From an uncultured Clostridia bacterium (GTDB taxonomy: Bacteria; Bacillota; Clostridia; Christensenellales; UBA1242): a stretch of DNA of 64,000 bases. The stretch spans positions 1-64,000 of the forward strand of contig CALVLZ010000010.1 in NCBI GenBank assembly GCA_944341445.1, written 5' to 3'. This document shows positions 53,001 to 61,756 of the stretch, in pieces. Each line of letters opens with the position of its first letter. The first letter of the stretch is position 1. The notes under the pieces were generated by a model. The model did no database searches. It was not told where the DNA came from and saw only the letters and a list, made by a program, of their open reading frames with translations. The translations under genes were made by a program, and so were the position numbers.

Positions 53001-53360
53001 ATGAGTGGAAGAATTTTGAAAATAAATGCAGAAATTCAAAAAGCTGTTAGTGAAATAATAACTTATAATTTAAAAAATCCACTAATAACAGGTATAATTT
53101 CTGTTATGAAAGTTGAAACAACAACAGACTTAGAATATTCTAAAATTTATTTAAGTATTTTCACAAACGATAATAAAGAAGATGTTTTTAATCAAATAAA
53201 ACACTCTGCTGGTTACATTAGAAAAGAATTGGCAAAAAAAGTTGATTTAAGAAAAGTTCCTTATTTGCAATTTAATATGGATAAATCTGCTGAATACACA
53301 AATGAAATTAACAATGCAATTAAAGTAATTCACGAACAAAGGAAAAATATTAATGATTAA
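53001..53360 (+). CDS. rbfA: Ribosome-binding factor A
   Basis: RbfA supports late 30S maturation and cold adaptation. The 119 residues show the KH-like fold with LIDGIISVMKVE-type core (here LITGIISVMKVETTTDL), YSKIYLSIF, and KKVDLRKVPYLQF. GGAGAT precedes the ATG. It overlaps nrnA by 8 bases. Confidence 0.94.
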   Translation: MSGRILKINAEIQKAVSEIITYNLKNPLITGIISVMKVETTTDLEYSKIYLSIFTNDNKEDVFNQIKHSAGYIRKELAKKVDLRKVPYLQFNMDKSAEYTNEINNAIKVIHEQRKNIND

Positions 53361-54327
53361 ATTTCCGCTTGAAATTATTGAAACAATAAAAAATAGTTCT
53401 TCTGTTGCAATTTTCACACACGTTAAACCAGATGGGGATTGTTTAGGGAGTGCAATGGCATTAAAACTAACTTTGGAAAAATTGGGTAAAAAATGCGATG
53501 TTTTTTGCCCAACTCAAATTAGTGAAGATTTTAAAATTATAAAAAATATTGCTAGTTTTAATTGTCCTAAATTAAAAAGTTACGATTTAGCAATTTCTGT
53601 TGATATTCCAGATAGAGGAAGAATGGGCTATGATATTAGCAGATTTGATTCAATTTCAAAAAGCATAAAAATAGATCATCACCTTGGTGGTTCGGAAAAC
53701 TTTGCAACTTATAATTTTTCTCTTCCAACAGCAAGCACTGCAAATTTAATTTATTATTTAATTTTGCAACTAAAAGTTGAAATTGATGATGATATTGCAA
53801 GTTGCTTATACACAGGAATTGCAACAGACACAGGTTGTTTTAAACATAAAAACACAACAAAAGAAGAACATTATATTGTTTCAAAATTAATGGAATTTAA
53901 CTTCGATTATAATGATATTAATTATCATATGTTTGTTCATAAAACAATGGATCAAGTTAATTTAATAAAAATTTTATACGAAAATATTAAATTACACTTT
54001 GGTGATAAAGTTTTAATTTCAAACATTTCATTAAAAGATTATGAAAGAACAAATTTAAGCACCGATAATGATAAAGAATTAATTCAAAACTTAAATGGTA
54101 TTGGAAATTCTTTAATTTATGTTTTAATTAGGCAGAACACTCCAAACAAATTTATAGTTGGCTTTAGGTCTTGCAGTGAAAAATATGATGTTGCAAGTTT
54201 TGCTCAAAAATACTTTGGTGGTGGTGGGCATCCTATGGCTGCAGGCTGCACAATTTATGGAAGTTATAAACTTGTTATATCAAAAATTTTATCGGCGTTA
54301 AAGGATGAATATGGTTGGATTTGTTAA
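53353..54327 (+). CDS. nrnA: NrnA-like DHH/DHHA1 phosphoesterase (oligoRNase or pAp phosphatase)
   Basis: A bifunctional nanoRNase/pAp-phosphatase in the family. The 324 residues contain HVKPDGDCLGSAMAL, the aspartate motif SVDIPDRGRMG, the DHH motif (IDHHLGG), and the C-terminal DHHA1 glycine motif FGGGGHPMAAGC. The position between rbfA and truB is standard for Firmicutes. It overlaps truB. Confidence 0.93.
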   Translation: MIKFPLEIIETIKNSSSVAIFTHVKPDGDCLGSAMALKLTLEKLGKKCDVFCPTQISEDFKIIKNIASFNCPKLKSYDLAISVDIPDRGRMGYDISRFDSISKSIKIDHHLGGSENFATYNFSLPTASTANLIYYLILQLKVEIDDDIASCLYTGIATDTGCFKHKNTTKEEHYIVSKLMEFNFDYNDINYHMFVHKTMDQVNLIKILYENIKLHFGDKVLISNISLKDYERTNLSTDNDKELIQNLNGIGNSLIYVLIRQNTPNKFIVGFRSCSEKYDVASFAQKYFGGGGHPMAAGCTIYGSYKLVISKILSALKDEYGWIC

Positions 54328-55180
54328 TGTTTATAAACCAAAGGGTATAACAAGTAATTATGTTTTAACCAAAATTAAAAAAACATTCAACATAAAAAAA
54401 GTTGGGCATATGGGAACTTTGGATCCTTTGGCAAGCGGTGTTTTGCCAGTTGCAATTGGCAAAGCAACAAAAATGTTTAACTATTTTCAAGATTACACTA
54501 AAACATATGTTGCAGAAATTACTTTTGGGTATGAAACAACAACACTAGATAGTGAAGGCGAAATTGTTAAAAAAGATAATAAAATAATAACTTTTAACGA
54601 ATTTAAAAATGTTTTAGATAGTTTTCCTAAAAGTTATGACCAAATGCCACCTAATTTTAGTGCTAAAAAAATAAACGGCACAAAAGCATATAAACTTGCA
54701 AGGCAAAACATAGATTTTGAATTAAAACCAAAAAAAGTTAATATTTATGGTTTTAGCAATTTAAAACAAATTGAAAACAATGTTTTTGAATTTATGGTTA
54801 GTTGTTCTAGTGGAACATATATTAGAAGTTTAGTTAAAGATATTGCAACTTTATTAAATACTTGTGCAACCATGACAAATTTAGAAAGGGTTGCAACAGG
54901 AGTTTTTAATAAAAATAATTCTGTTAATTTAGAAGATTTGTTAAAAGAAAATAACCTTGAAAATAATATAATTTCATTAGAAAATATTTTTAATTTTCCT
55001 AAATATCATTTTAGTGATGAATATAAAAAATTTTTAGATAATGGTGTTATTTTTGATTCACCTAATGAAATTAATAACAACGCTCCTTATTTTGCTTATT
55101 GTTGCAATAAGCTATATGGGGTTTATGAAAATGTTAATAATAAAGTCATTTTAAAAACTTATTTAAAGGATGAAATATGA
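54311..55180 (+). CDS. truB: tRNA pseudouridine-55 synthase TruB
   Basis: TruB makes Psi55 in the T-loop. I prefer ATG 54311 (MVGFVNVYKPKGITS), 5 bases after AAAGGA; ATG 54305 lies within that site. The 289 residues contain the catalytic aspartate in GTLDPLASGVLP, the MPPNFSAKKINGTKAY motif, and SSGTYIRSLVKDIA. ribF and rpsO, which usually come next, are absent; a nuclease gene follows with a 4-base overlap. Confidence 0.95.
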   Translation: MVGFVNVYKPKGITSNYVLTKIKKTFNIKKVGHMGTLDPLASGVLPVAIGKATKMFNYFQDYTKTYVAEITFGYETTTLDSEGEIVKKDNKIITFNEFKNVLDSFPKSYDQMPPNFSAKKINGTKAYKLARQNIDFELKPKKVNIYGFSNLKQIENNVFEFMVSCSSGTYIRSLVKDIATLLNTCATMTNLERVATGVFNKNNSVNLEDLLKENNLENNIISLENIFNFPKYHFSDEYKKFLDNGVIFDSPNEINNNAPYFAYCCNKLYGVYENVNNKVILKTYLKDEI

Positions 55181-56025
55181 TAAAATTTGGACCATCTGGC
55201 AATGATGTTTTATTTTATACAGAAGGAAATAAGCACACAATTGAAGCACCAAAATGGTTGCATAATTTTGGTTTGAATGCTTATGAATATTCTTTTGGTA
55301 AAGGCATTTTGCTAGGAGATGAAACTGCTGTTAAGATTGGTGAAGAAATGAAAAAGTATGGAATTGAAATTAGTGTTCACGCACCATATTTTATTAATTT
55401 TGCAACACCAACAGAAGAAATGGCATTAAAAAGTTATCAATATGTTTTAAACAGTTTGGCAAAATTAAAATTGCTTGGCGGTAAAAGGTTGGTTGTTCAT
55501 CCAGCAAGTTGTGGTAAATTAACAAGGGAAGAGGCTGTTAATTTAACAAAAGAAAGATTAAAAGTTTTGGCAAATTTAATTGTTGAAGAAGGTTATTCTG
55601 ATTATTTAATTTGTTTGGAAACAATGGGAAAAACCGCACAAATTGGCACATATGAAGAAATTATTGATTTTTGCACACTTTCTCCAAATTTCATACCAAC
55701 TTTTGATTTTGGACATATTAATGCTTTAACACAAGGCACTTTAAAAACAAAAGAAGATTATGAAAAAATAATTGATTTATGTTTGTTAAAATTGGGAAGA
55801 GAAAAAACAAACAAAATTCATATTCATTTTAGTAAAATTCAATATGGCGCTAAAGGCGAAATTAAACACTTAACCTTGGAAGATACTGAATATGGTCCAG
55901 AGTTTGAACCATTGGCAGAAGTTTTAAAACAACATAATTTAAGCCCTGTTGTGATTTGTGAAAGCAAAGAAGTTATGGCACAAGATGCTTTAAAATTAAA
56001 ACAAATTTATGAAAGTGTTAAATAG
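55177..56025 (+). CDS. nfo: Endonuclease IV-like TIM-barrel protein
   Basis: A 282-residue xylose-isomerase-like barrel resembling AP endonuclease IV, which cuts at abasic sites using zinc. Candidate ligands are His in SVHAPYF, His in VVHPASCG, Glu in ICLETMG, Asp and His in TFDFGHIN, His in IHIHFS, and Glu in VICES. The DTCH motif of typical Nfo reads DFGH and the D-x-H motif reads less clearly (GEIKH), so it is a divergent member and activity is uncertain. It starts in the truB stop (ATGA) and closes the operon. Confidence 0.78.
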   Translation: MIKFGPSGNDVLFYTEGNKHTIEAPKWLHNFGLNAYEYSFGKGILLGDETAVKIGEEMKKYGIEISVHAPYFINFATPTEEMALKSYQYVLNSLAKLKLLGGKRLVVHPASCGKLTREEAVNLTKERLKVLANLIVEEGYSDYLICLETMGKTAQIGTYEEIIDFCTLSPNFIPTFDFGHINALTQGTLKTKEDYEKIIDLCLLKLGREKTNKIHIHFSKIQYGAKGEIKHLTLEDTEYGPEFEPLAEVLKQHNLSPVVICESKEVMAQDALKLKQIYESVK

Positions 56026-56073
56026 CAAAAAAACATTTTAATTTGTAGAATTTTAATAATTTATATAAAAATA

Positions 56074-56106
56074 AAGCACATATAAAAAATATGTGTTTTT
56101 TTTGTT
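56074..56106 (+). terminator. Terminator of the rimP-to-nfo operon
   Basis: CACATAT pairs with ATATGTG around AAAAA, with a long T-run. Confidence 0.87.
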
Positions 56107-56175
56107 TTTGATTTTGTAATTTTTAAATATTTTACTCAGTAAATTATTTTAAATAAATTTAAAAGGTTTTTTATT

Positions 56176-57090
56176 ATGTTAAAAAATTTACTGCCTAATT
56201 TTATTTATAATTCAATAAAAAACATTCCTTTAAGAGTATTAACAGAAATAAGATTAAGAAAAAACAAGCCAATTGTTGTTAATGTTGCGGGTAAAAATGT
56301 TTTTTTAAGTGAAAATGGCATAACAGAAAATTCTAACTTGGCTTTAATGTGTTGCGAAAACGATATTAAAACAGTTATACAAAACATAAGCAACAACTCT
56401 TTGTATTCAATAAATGACCAAATAATTAATGGTTACGTAACTGTTTTTGGTGGTATTAGAGTTGGTGTTGCAGGTGAAGTGGTAACAAATAACAATATTA
56501 TTAAAACAATAAAAAACATTTCAAGTTTAAACATAAGAATTCCGCACGAAATTAAAGGATGCAGTTTAAAAATATATGATTATTTAGTTAATGGAAACGT
56601 GGTTTATAACACACTTATCATTTCTCCTCCAGGTGCTGGTAAAACAACTTTTTTAAGAGATTTTGCGTATCAGTTAAGCATTAGAAATGCAAGCCGTAAT
56701 ATTTTAATTGTGGATGAAAGGCAAGAGTTAACAGGTTATTACGAAAACAGCCAAAAACTAGATGTTGGTAACTTTGCGGATGTTTACACAAATTGCACAA
56801 AGGAATTTGCTTTTATAAATGGAATAAGAAGTATGAAACCAGATGTTATTATAACAGACGAAATAAATTTAGAAAAAGACCTTAATGCAATTGTTAATGC
56901 AATAACAAGTGGTGTTAGCGTTGTGTGTTCAATCCACGCAAAAAACATTGAAGATTTAAAAAATAAAAAAGCATTTTCCGAAGTTTTAAATAAAAAATTG
57001 TTTGATAGATATGTTGTCTTAGAAAGTATTAAAAACCCTGGTGAAATAGCGGCTGTTTATAATGAAAATTTGGTGTGTGTTTATTTATGA
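56176..57090 (+). CDS. spoIIIAA: Stage III sporulation ATPase SpoIIIAA
   Basis: A secretion-type ATPase of the mother-cell side of the SpoIIIA-SpoIIQ channel. The 304 residues contain Walker A PPGAGKTTFLRD and Walker B ILIVDERQEL, and the C-terminal IITDEINLEKDL and CSIHAKNIEDL motifs. AAAAGG precedes the ATG. I do not see a convincing sigma-E promoter in the ~70 bases between the terminator and this gene. Its stop overlaps the spoIIIAB start (ATGA). Confidence 0.95.
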   Translation: MLKNLLPNFIYNSIKNIPLRVLTEIRLRKNKPIVVNVAGKNVFLSENGITENSNLALMCCENDIKTVIQNISNNSLYSINDQIINGYVTVFGGIRVGVAGEVVTNNNIIKTIKNISSLNIRIPHEIKGCSLKIYDYLVNGNVVYNTLIISPPGAGKTTFLRDFAYQLSIRNASRNILIVDERQELTGYYENSQKLDVGNFADVYTNCTKEFAFINGIRSMKPDVIITDEINLEKDLNAIVNAITSGVSVVCSIHAKNIEDLKNKKAFSEVLNKKLFDRYVVLESIKNPGEIAAVYNENLVCVYL

Positions 57091-57557
57091 TTAAATTGCT
57101 TTTGTTGGTGTGTGTTTTTGTTGCCATAATTTTTTTAGGTTTTTCATATTATATGTTCTTTAAAAAGAAAGAAAATTTTTATAAAGATTTAACTTCTTTT
57201 TTAGAATTTGCAAGCAATGAAATTTCATTTAATAAAACAACAATTTCTACAATTGTTGAAAAATATAAGCCATACTTTTGTTCTGAACTTAAAACATATT
57301 TGAATAACAAGTTTATAAACAAAACTAATAATTTTAAGTTTGTTTATTTGAACGAAGAAGAAATTGTTGATATGGACGAGTTTTTTAATAAATTCGGAAC
57401 CTGTGATGCAGATACGGAAGTTTTAAAAGTTAAAAATTTTTCTGTGTTTGCAAACAATCATTTAGCTATTGCAAAAGAAAAGGTTGCAAAACAAGGAATG
57501 CTTGCTTTAAAACTTGCAATTGCGTTTGCTTTTATTGTGGTTATTATATTTATTTAA
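57087..57557 (+). CDS. spoIIIAB: Stage III sporulation protein SpoIIIAB
   Basis: A 156-residue protein related to type II/IV secretion GspF components. ATG 57087 overlaps the spoIIIAA stop; an in-frame GTG upstream is rejected. It has an N-terminal transmembrane helix (LLLVCVFVAIIFLGFSYYM), a helical cytosolic or intermembrane domain, and a C-terminal hydrophobic helix (LALKLAIAFAFIVVIIFI). Confidence 0.9.
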   Translation: MIKLLLLVCVFVAIIFLGFSYYMFFKKKENFYKDLTSFLEFASNEISFNKTTISTIVEKYKPYFCSELKTYLNNKFINKTNNFKFVYLNEEEIVDMDEFFNKFGTCDADTEVLKVKNFSVFANNHLAIAKEKVAKQGMLALKLAIAFAFIVVIIFI

Positions 57558-57569
57558 GGAAATTGATAT

Positions 57570-57767
57570 ATGGGAATAGATATTATTTTTAAAATAGTTG
57601 GAATTGGAATTTTAACAGCTGTTTCAAATCAAGTGTTAAAATATTCTGGCAAAGATGAAATAGCAACACTTGTTACTTTAGCAGGAGTTGTTGTTGTTTT
57701 GCTTATGGTTATAAATATGATTAGTGAATTGTTTGAAACAGTTAAAGATTTATTTTCGTTGTATTAG
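57570..57767 (+). CDS. spoIIIAC: Stage III sporulation protein SpoIIIAC
   Basis: A 65-residue protein with two transmembrane helices: IIFKIVGIGILTAVSNQVL and LVTLAGVVVVLLMVINMI, a typical SpoIIIAC size and pattern. AAGGAAATTG precedes the ATG. spoIIIAD follows within 7 bases. Confidence 0.93.
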   Translation: MGIDIIFKIVGIGILTAVSNQVLKYSGKDEIATLVTLAGVVVVLLMVINMISELFETVKDLFSLY

Positions 57768-57774
57768 GTGGAAA

Positions 57775-58161
57775 ATGGAAGTAGTTAAAATTGTTGGAAT
57801 TGGAATTATTTTAAGCATTGTTTTAGTGTTAATTAAACAAATAAAGCCAGAACTTGCAACGGTTGTTTTGGTTGCGGGTAGCGTTATTATGCTAACAATA
57901 ATTTTAAAATATTTTGCAAATGTTATGTCTGTTTTTGATGTTATCATTAACAAAACAGGAATAAACAAGGATCTTTTTGCAATTGTTTTAAAAATTGTTG
58001 GTGTTGGCTATTTAATTGAGTTCGGTGCTAACGTTTGTGTTGATAGCGGAAATAACGCAATTGCAGATAAAGTTTTATTAGGTGGTAAACTTATTATTTT
58101 AATTTTAGCAATGCCAATCATAACATCACTTTTAGATGTTGTTATAGGGTTAATTCCGTGA
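57775..58161 (+). CDS. spoIIIAD: Stage III sporulation protein SpoIIIAD
   Basis: A 128-residue protein with four hydrophobic segments, starting MEVVKIVGIGIILSIVLVLI, close in sequence to the SpoIIIAC start as expected for this related pair. ATG 57775 follows AGGTGG; an upstream in-frame start lies inside spoIIIAC. The stop overlaps the spoIIIAE GTG. Confidence 0.93.
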   Translation: MEVVKIVGIGIILSIVLVLIKQIKPELATVVLVAGSVIMLTIILKYFANVMSVFDVIINKTGINKDLFAIVLKIVGVGYLIEFGANVCVDSGNNAIADKVLLGGKLIILILAMPIITSLLDVVIGLIP

Positions 58162-59366
58162 TATTCGGCAAAAAAAAGAAAAGCAAATTAAAGTTTCTTT
58201 TAATACTTCTTACAATTTCAATAATTGTGGTGGCATTGACGCAATTTGGTTTTGTTGGAGCAATGAGCAGTGAAGAAATAAATTCAAATTTTGAATCTTC
58301 AATAAGTGACCAACTTGGAGATTTAGATTTTAGCAGTTTAGAAAGCATTTTAAGTTCACTAGAAGATGATTATTCAATATTTGGAAATGATAGTTTTAAA
58401 AATAAAGTAATTCAAATAATTAAAGGTGAATATTTCACAAATTATAGTTCAATTTTTCAAGCAATTTTAAGTTTGTGTTTTGATGGAATTGTTAGTTTTT
58501 TGCCAATGCTGTTAATTATAGTTGCAATAACAATTGTGGCTAATATTGTTGTTTCAATTAAAAGCAATGTGGCAAGTTCTGGTGTGCATAATTTAATTAA
58601 CTTTGTATGTTTTGCAGTTATTATAACTTTAATAGTTACGGCATTCTCACAAATTGCAAATTTAACATCTAGCACCTTAATGTTAATGAAAAATCAAATG
58701 GATGCAATGTTTCCAATTTTGCTAACCTTATTAACGGCAGTTGGTGGGGTTGCTTCTGTTGGAATTTATAAACCCGTTGTTGCAATACTATCTGGTTCAG
58801 TTGTTGAAATTTTTGCAAATGTGGTTTATCCATTGTTTATTCTAGCATTTATATTTGTTATTATCAGCAACTTAACTCCAAGCGTAAAATTGGGCAAATT
58901 TAACGGATTTTTATCAAGTGCGTTTAAATGGACGGTTGGTTTTGTATTCACAATTTTTAGTGCATTTTTAACTATTCAAGGCATAAGTGCAGGCAAATTT
59001 GATGGAATTAGTATTAAAACTGCAAAATTCGCAATGAAAAGTTATATTCCAATTGTTGGTGGCTACTTAAGCGATGGAATTGATTTTATATTGCTTTCTA
59101 GTGTTTTAATTAAAAACGCAATAGGCGTTGCAGGGTTGATTTTAATTTTTTTAACTATTCTTGTGCCTGTAATTAAAATTGTTGTGTTTAAATTAGGGTT
59201 ACAATTGGTTTCTTCCGTGTTAGAACCTGTTGGAGATGGAAGGGTGAGCAATATGATGAACTCTGTTTCAAAAATTTTAATTTATCCAATTGTTATATTG
59301 TTATCGGTTGCTTTTATGTATTTGTTATCAGTTGCGCTAATAATGTGCACTGCAAATGTAATTTAG
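58158..59366 (+). CDS. spoIIIAE: Stage III sporulation protein SpoIIIAE
   Basis: The large polytopic membrane component of the channel. It starts with GTG 58158 overlapping the spoIIIAD stop (GTGA). The 402 residues have an N-terminal helix that may be a signal sequence, an extracytoplasmic loop (about 35-95), and about seven further hydrophobic segments. Confidence 0.93.
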   Translation: MIFGKKKKSKLKFLLILLTISIIVVALTQFGFVGAMSSEEINSNFESSISDQLGDLDFSSLESILSSLEDDYSIFGNDSFKNKVIQIIKGEYFTNYSSIFQAILSLCFDGIVSFLPMLLIIVAITIVANIVVSIKSNVASSGVHNLINFVCFAVIITLIVTAFSQIANLTSSTLMLMKNQMDAMFPILLTLLTAVGGVASVGIYKPVVAILSGSVVEIFANVVYPLFILAFIFVIISNLTPSVKLGKFNGFLSSAFKWTVGFVFTIFSAFLTIQGISAGKFDGISIKTAKFAMKSYIPIVGGYLSDGIDFILLSSVLIKNAIGVAGLILIFLTILVPVIKIVVFKLGLQLVSSVLEPVGDGRVSNMMNSVSKILIYPIVILLSVAFMYLLSVALIMCTANVI

Positions 59367-59374
59367 GGGTTATT

Positions 59375-59848
59375 ATGAGTGCATGGATTTTAAGTATTGT
59401 TGGTGTTTGCTTTATTGGTGTTATTTTTGATGTTATTGTTCCGGAAGGTAAAACCAATGGTTTTATTAAAAGTATGTTTGCAATTTTCTTATTGTTCGTT
59501 GTTGTTTCACCATTGCCAAAATTGTTTAATAGAACCATAGATATTTCTACCTCTGGGGGAATAGAAATAGATAATAATTTTATTTACAACATAAACAAAG
59601 CTAAAATTGAAAGTTTAGAAAATGATATTGAAAATATGCTCGAAAAGAAGGGTTTTTCGAACGTTAATGTTTCAATTTCAGCAAATTTGTATGAAAGTGA
59701 ATTAACTGTATTAAAAGTTTACGTTAATATTAAAAATTTAGTTATATTAAACGGAAATGAAAATATAGATAAATATAAAGGAATTTCAGAAGTTGTTTTA
59801 GAATATTTAAATGTTAGCAAGGAGGATATTGTTTTTTATGATAATTAA
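59375..59848 (+). CDS. spoIIIAF: Stage III sporulation protein SpoIIIAF
   Basis: A 157-residue protein with two N-terminal transmembrane helices (WILSIVGVCFIGVIFDVIV and FIKSMFAIFLLFVVVSPL) and a C-terminal soluble ring-building-like domain (about 80-157). ATG 59375 follows AGGGG. The end overlaps spoIIIAG. Confidence 0.9.
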   Translation: MSAWILSIVGVCFIGVIFDVIVPEGKTNGFIKSMFAIFLLFVVVSPLPKLFNRTIDISTSGGIEIDNNFIYNINKAKIESLENDIENMLEKKGFSNVNVSISANLYESELTVLKVYVNIKNLVILNGNENIDKYKGISEVVLEYLNVSKEDIVFYDN

Positions 59849-60713
59849 AGAAAATAAAAATATAAAAAACAATAAAAAATCTAAAAATTCAGATGTTGAA
59901 CCTAAAAAGCAAGAAAGTGCTTTTGGAAAAATTGGCAGTTTATTTAAAAAGTTTTTAAAAACTTTTGAAAGCAAACCTGCAACCAAAAATAACACTGAAA
60001 ATTTAGGTGTTAATAAAGTTTCAAACAATATTAATTATAATGAAAAAAACACTGATGAAATTGAAAATTTTAGTTCTAAAACAGATAGTATTAATAATAT
60101 TAATAATATTGATAATACGATAAACGCAAATATTAAAAACACTGATGAAAAGAAAGAAACAAAAATTTTAAGCAATTTAAAATTTTTAAATCATAAAAAT
60201 GTTAAACTTGCGCTACTGATAATTGTGATTGGAATAGTTTTGCTAGTAACTATTAATGGCTTAAATTTTTCAGTAAAAAGTTCTAGTGAAACAGATTCTG
60301 AAAACTTTAACAATATTAGTTATATTTCTAGTTTGGAATATTCTGAAAAACTAGAAAACAAACTTATTAATGTTTTAAAAACAATTGAAGGTGTTGGAAA
60401 TGTTTCTTGTATGATTACATTAGAAAGTGGACCAGAACTTAAAATTGCAACATCTGTGGATGAAAAAACAACAACAATAACTAATGATGATAAAACTGAA
60501 ACAGTTGTAACAATTGTTGAAACTCCAATAATAGTAACAGAGAAAGGTGAAGAAAAACCATTAATACTAATGGAAATTATGCCTAAGTTAAAGGGGGTGG
60601 TTGTGGTTGCACAAGGTGCAAAAGATGTAAAAGTTAAATTGCAACTTTTAGAAGCTGTGCAAGCATTGCTTGAAATTTCAAGCGAAAACATACAAATATT
60701 TTCAGGCATTTAA
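59838..60713 (+). CDS. spoIIIAG: Stage III sporulation protein SpoIIIAG
   Basis: The ring-forming component of the SpoIIIA-Q channel. I use ATG 59838; AAGGAGG is 12 bases away, and TTG 59829 is an alternative. The 291-residue product has a long polar, Asn/Lys-rich N-terminal region (about 1-115), a transmembrane helix (LALLIIVIGIVLLVTIN), and a C-terminal ring domain with VLKTIEGVGNVSCMITLESG and LKGVVVVAQGAKDVKVKLQL. The N-terminal region looks longer than usual for the family. Confidence 0.92.
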   Translation: MIIKENKNIKNNKKSKNSDVEPKKQESAFGKIGSLFKKFLKTFESKPATKNNTENLGVNKVSNNINYNEKNTDEIENFSSKTDSINNINNIDNTINANIKNTDEKKETKILSNLKFLNHKNVKLALLIIVIGIVLLVTINGLNFSVKSSSETDSENFNNISYISSLEYSEKLENKLINVLKTIEGVGNVSCMITLESGPELKIATSVDEKTTTITNDDKTETVVTIVETPIIVTEKGEEKPLILMEIMPKLKGVVVVAQGAKDVKVKLQLLEAVQALLEISSENIQIFSGI

Positions 60714-60727
60714 AGGAGGGAATAAAA

Positions 60728-61204
60728 ATGCTATCTAAAAAGAAAAAAATATTTATTATTTGTGGTTTCTGCTTATTACTTGCAGTAACAGGTATTTTAA
60801 ACATTGTTTTAAATAATAAAGCAACAAGTGAAGTTAATGGAAATGTGGTAACAAGTGGAAACTTCTTTGCTACATATAGAGTTGATAGAGAAGAAACAAG
60901 ACAACAAGAAATTTTATATTTAGATGCAATTATTGCAAATGCAAGCAGCAGTGCTGAAGCAAAACAAACTGCAGAAACTAAAAAAGCAGAAATTGTTGCT
61001 TTAATGGAAAAAGAATTAGTTGTTGAAGGTTTAATTAAAGCAAAAGGTTTTGAAGATGTTGTTGTTTCATCAACTGCAACTGCAATAAATGTTATTGTTA
61101 AAAGTGCAGAATTACAAGCAGAAGAAGTTGCTCAAATTGTTGAAATAATTCAAAGTCAAACAGAATATTCATTAGATAATATTAAAATTATACCAGTTGA
61201 ATAA
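60728..61204 (+). CDS. spoIIIAH: Stage III sporulation protein SpoIIIAH
   Basis: SpoIIIAH spans the outer forespore membrane and binds SpoIIQ. The 158 residues have an N-terminal anchor (IFIICGFCLLLAVTGILNIV), an Ala/Glu/Lys-rich helix, and a C-terminal YscJ/FliF-like ring motif (AEEVAQIVEIIQSQTEY). AAAGGAGGG precedes the ATG. Last gene of the cluster. accB and accC, which often follow, are absent. Confidence 0.94.
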   Translation: MLSKKKKIFIICGFCLLLAVTGILNIVLNNKATSEVNGNVVTSGNFFATYRVDREETRQQEILYLDAIIANASSSAEAKQTAETKKAEIVALMEKELVVEGLIKAKGFEDVVVSSTATAINVIVKSAELQAEEVAQIVEIIQSQTEYSLDNIKIIPVE

Positions 61205-61233
61205 TTGCCAAATATTAGAACCTGTGATATACT
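61205..61233 (+). promoter_or_regulatory. Promoter of the Asp23 gene
   Basis: TTGCCA and TATACT are spaced by 17 bases with a TGA extension, immediately after spoIIIAH. Confidence 0.85.
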
Positions 61234-61257
61234 TAGTATAGTTTTATGGGGGCTAAT

Positions 61258-61647
61258 ATGAATAACGATAACATTGTTTCTGTTAAAGTAACTAACGGAA
61301 AAGTTAACTATAATAAGAAAATTTTACTATCTGTAATTAATCTTGCAACAAAAGAAATTGCAGGTGTAAGCTCTTTATCTAATAATTTTGGAAGTGCTTT
61401 AAAAAGATGGTTTAGCAAAAACTACTATGAAGGTGTTAAAATAAGCAACAACAACTCAGATTTGTGTGTGGATGTTTATATTAATGTTTTTTATGGCTTT
61501 AATGTTTCTGAAATTGCATATAAAGTTCAAGAAAATATTAAAAACAGTGTTTCATCAATGGTTGAAATAAAAATTAAACGTATAAATGTTCACGTTATTG
61601 GCGTTGATTTTCCAAAAGAAGTTGCTGAAAATGGAGTGGTTGATTAA
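61258..61647 (+). CDS. yqhY: Asp23/Gls24 (DUF322) envelope stress protein, YqhY-like
   Basis: A 129-residue Asp23-type protein. The ATG at 61258 follows GGGGG; an upstream ATG at 61246 overlaps that site. Core motifs are LLSVINLATKEIAGVSSLS, VDVYINVFYGFNVSEIAYKVQENIK, and INVHVIGVDF. The family is linked to cell-envelope homeostasis, and YqhY in Bacillus affects acetyl-CoA carboxylase; in Bacillus it lies next to accBC, which are missing here. Confidence 0.9.
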   Translation: MNNDNIVSVKVTNGKVNYNKKILLSVINLATKEIAGVSSLSNNFGSALKRWFSKNYYEGVKISNNNSDLCVDVYINVFYGFNVSEIAYKVQENIKNSVSSMVEIKIKRINVHVIGVDFPKEVAENGVVD

Positions 61648-61674
61648 ATATTGCCTTTTGGCAATATTTTTTTT
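61646..61674 (+). terminator. Terminator after the Asp23 gene
   Basis: AAATATTGCC pairs perfectly with GGCAATATTT around TTTT, followed by a T-run. The stem begins at the stop codon. Confidence 0.92.
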
Positions 61675-61714
61675 GTTTTAATTTTTTTATTTTGTGGAGA
61701 AATTTTGTTATTTG

Positions 61715-61723
61715 TGTTAAAAT
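61715..61723 (+). promoter_or_regulatory. Extended -10 upstream of nusB
   Basis: TGTTAAAAT matches the extended -10 seen at rimM and the hydrolase gene. No -35 is found at 16-18 bases; TTGTTA at 61705 is too close for this -10 but would fit TAATAA at 61728. Confidence 0.5.
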
Positions 61724-61756
61724 ATATTAATAATAGTTAATTGTTTGGAGAAAGTA

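Noticed and set aside
20862-58161. Mycoplasma-like code with TGA as Trp
   Set aside because: rimM, spoIIIAA and spoIIIAD end in TGA exactly at the start of the next gene, and Trp is encoded by TGG in conserved motifs.
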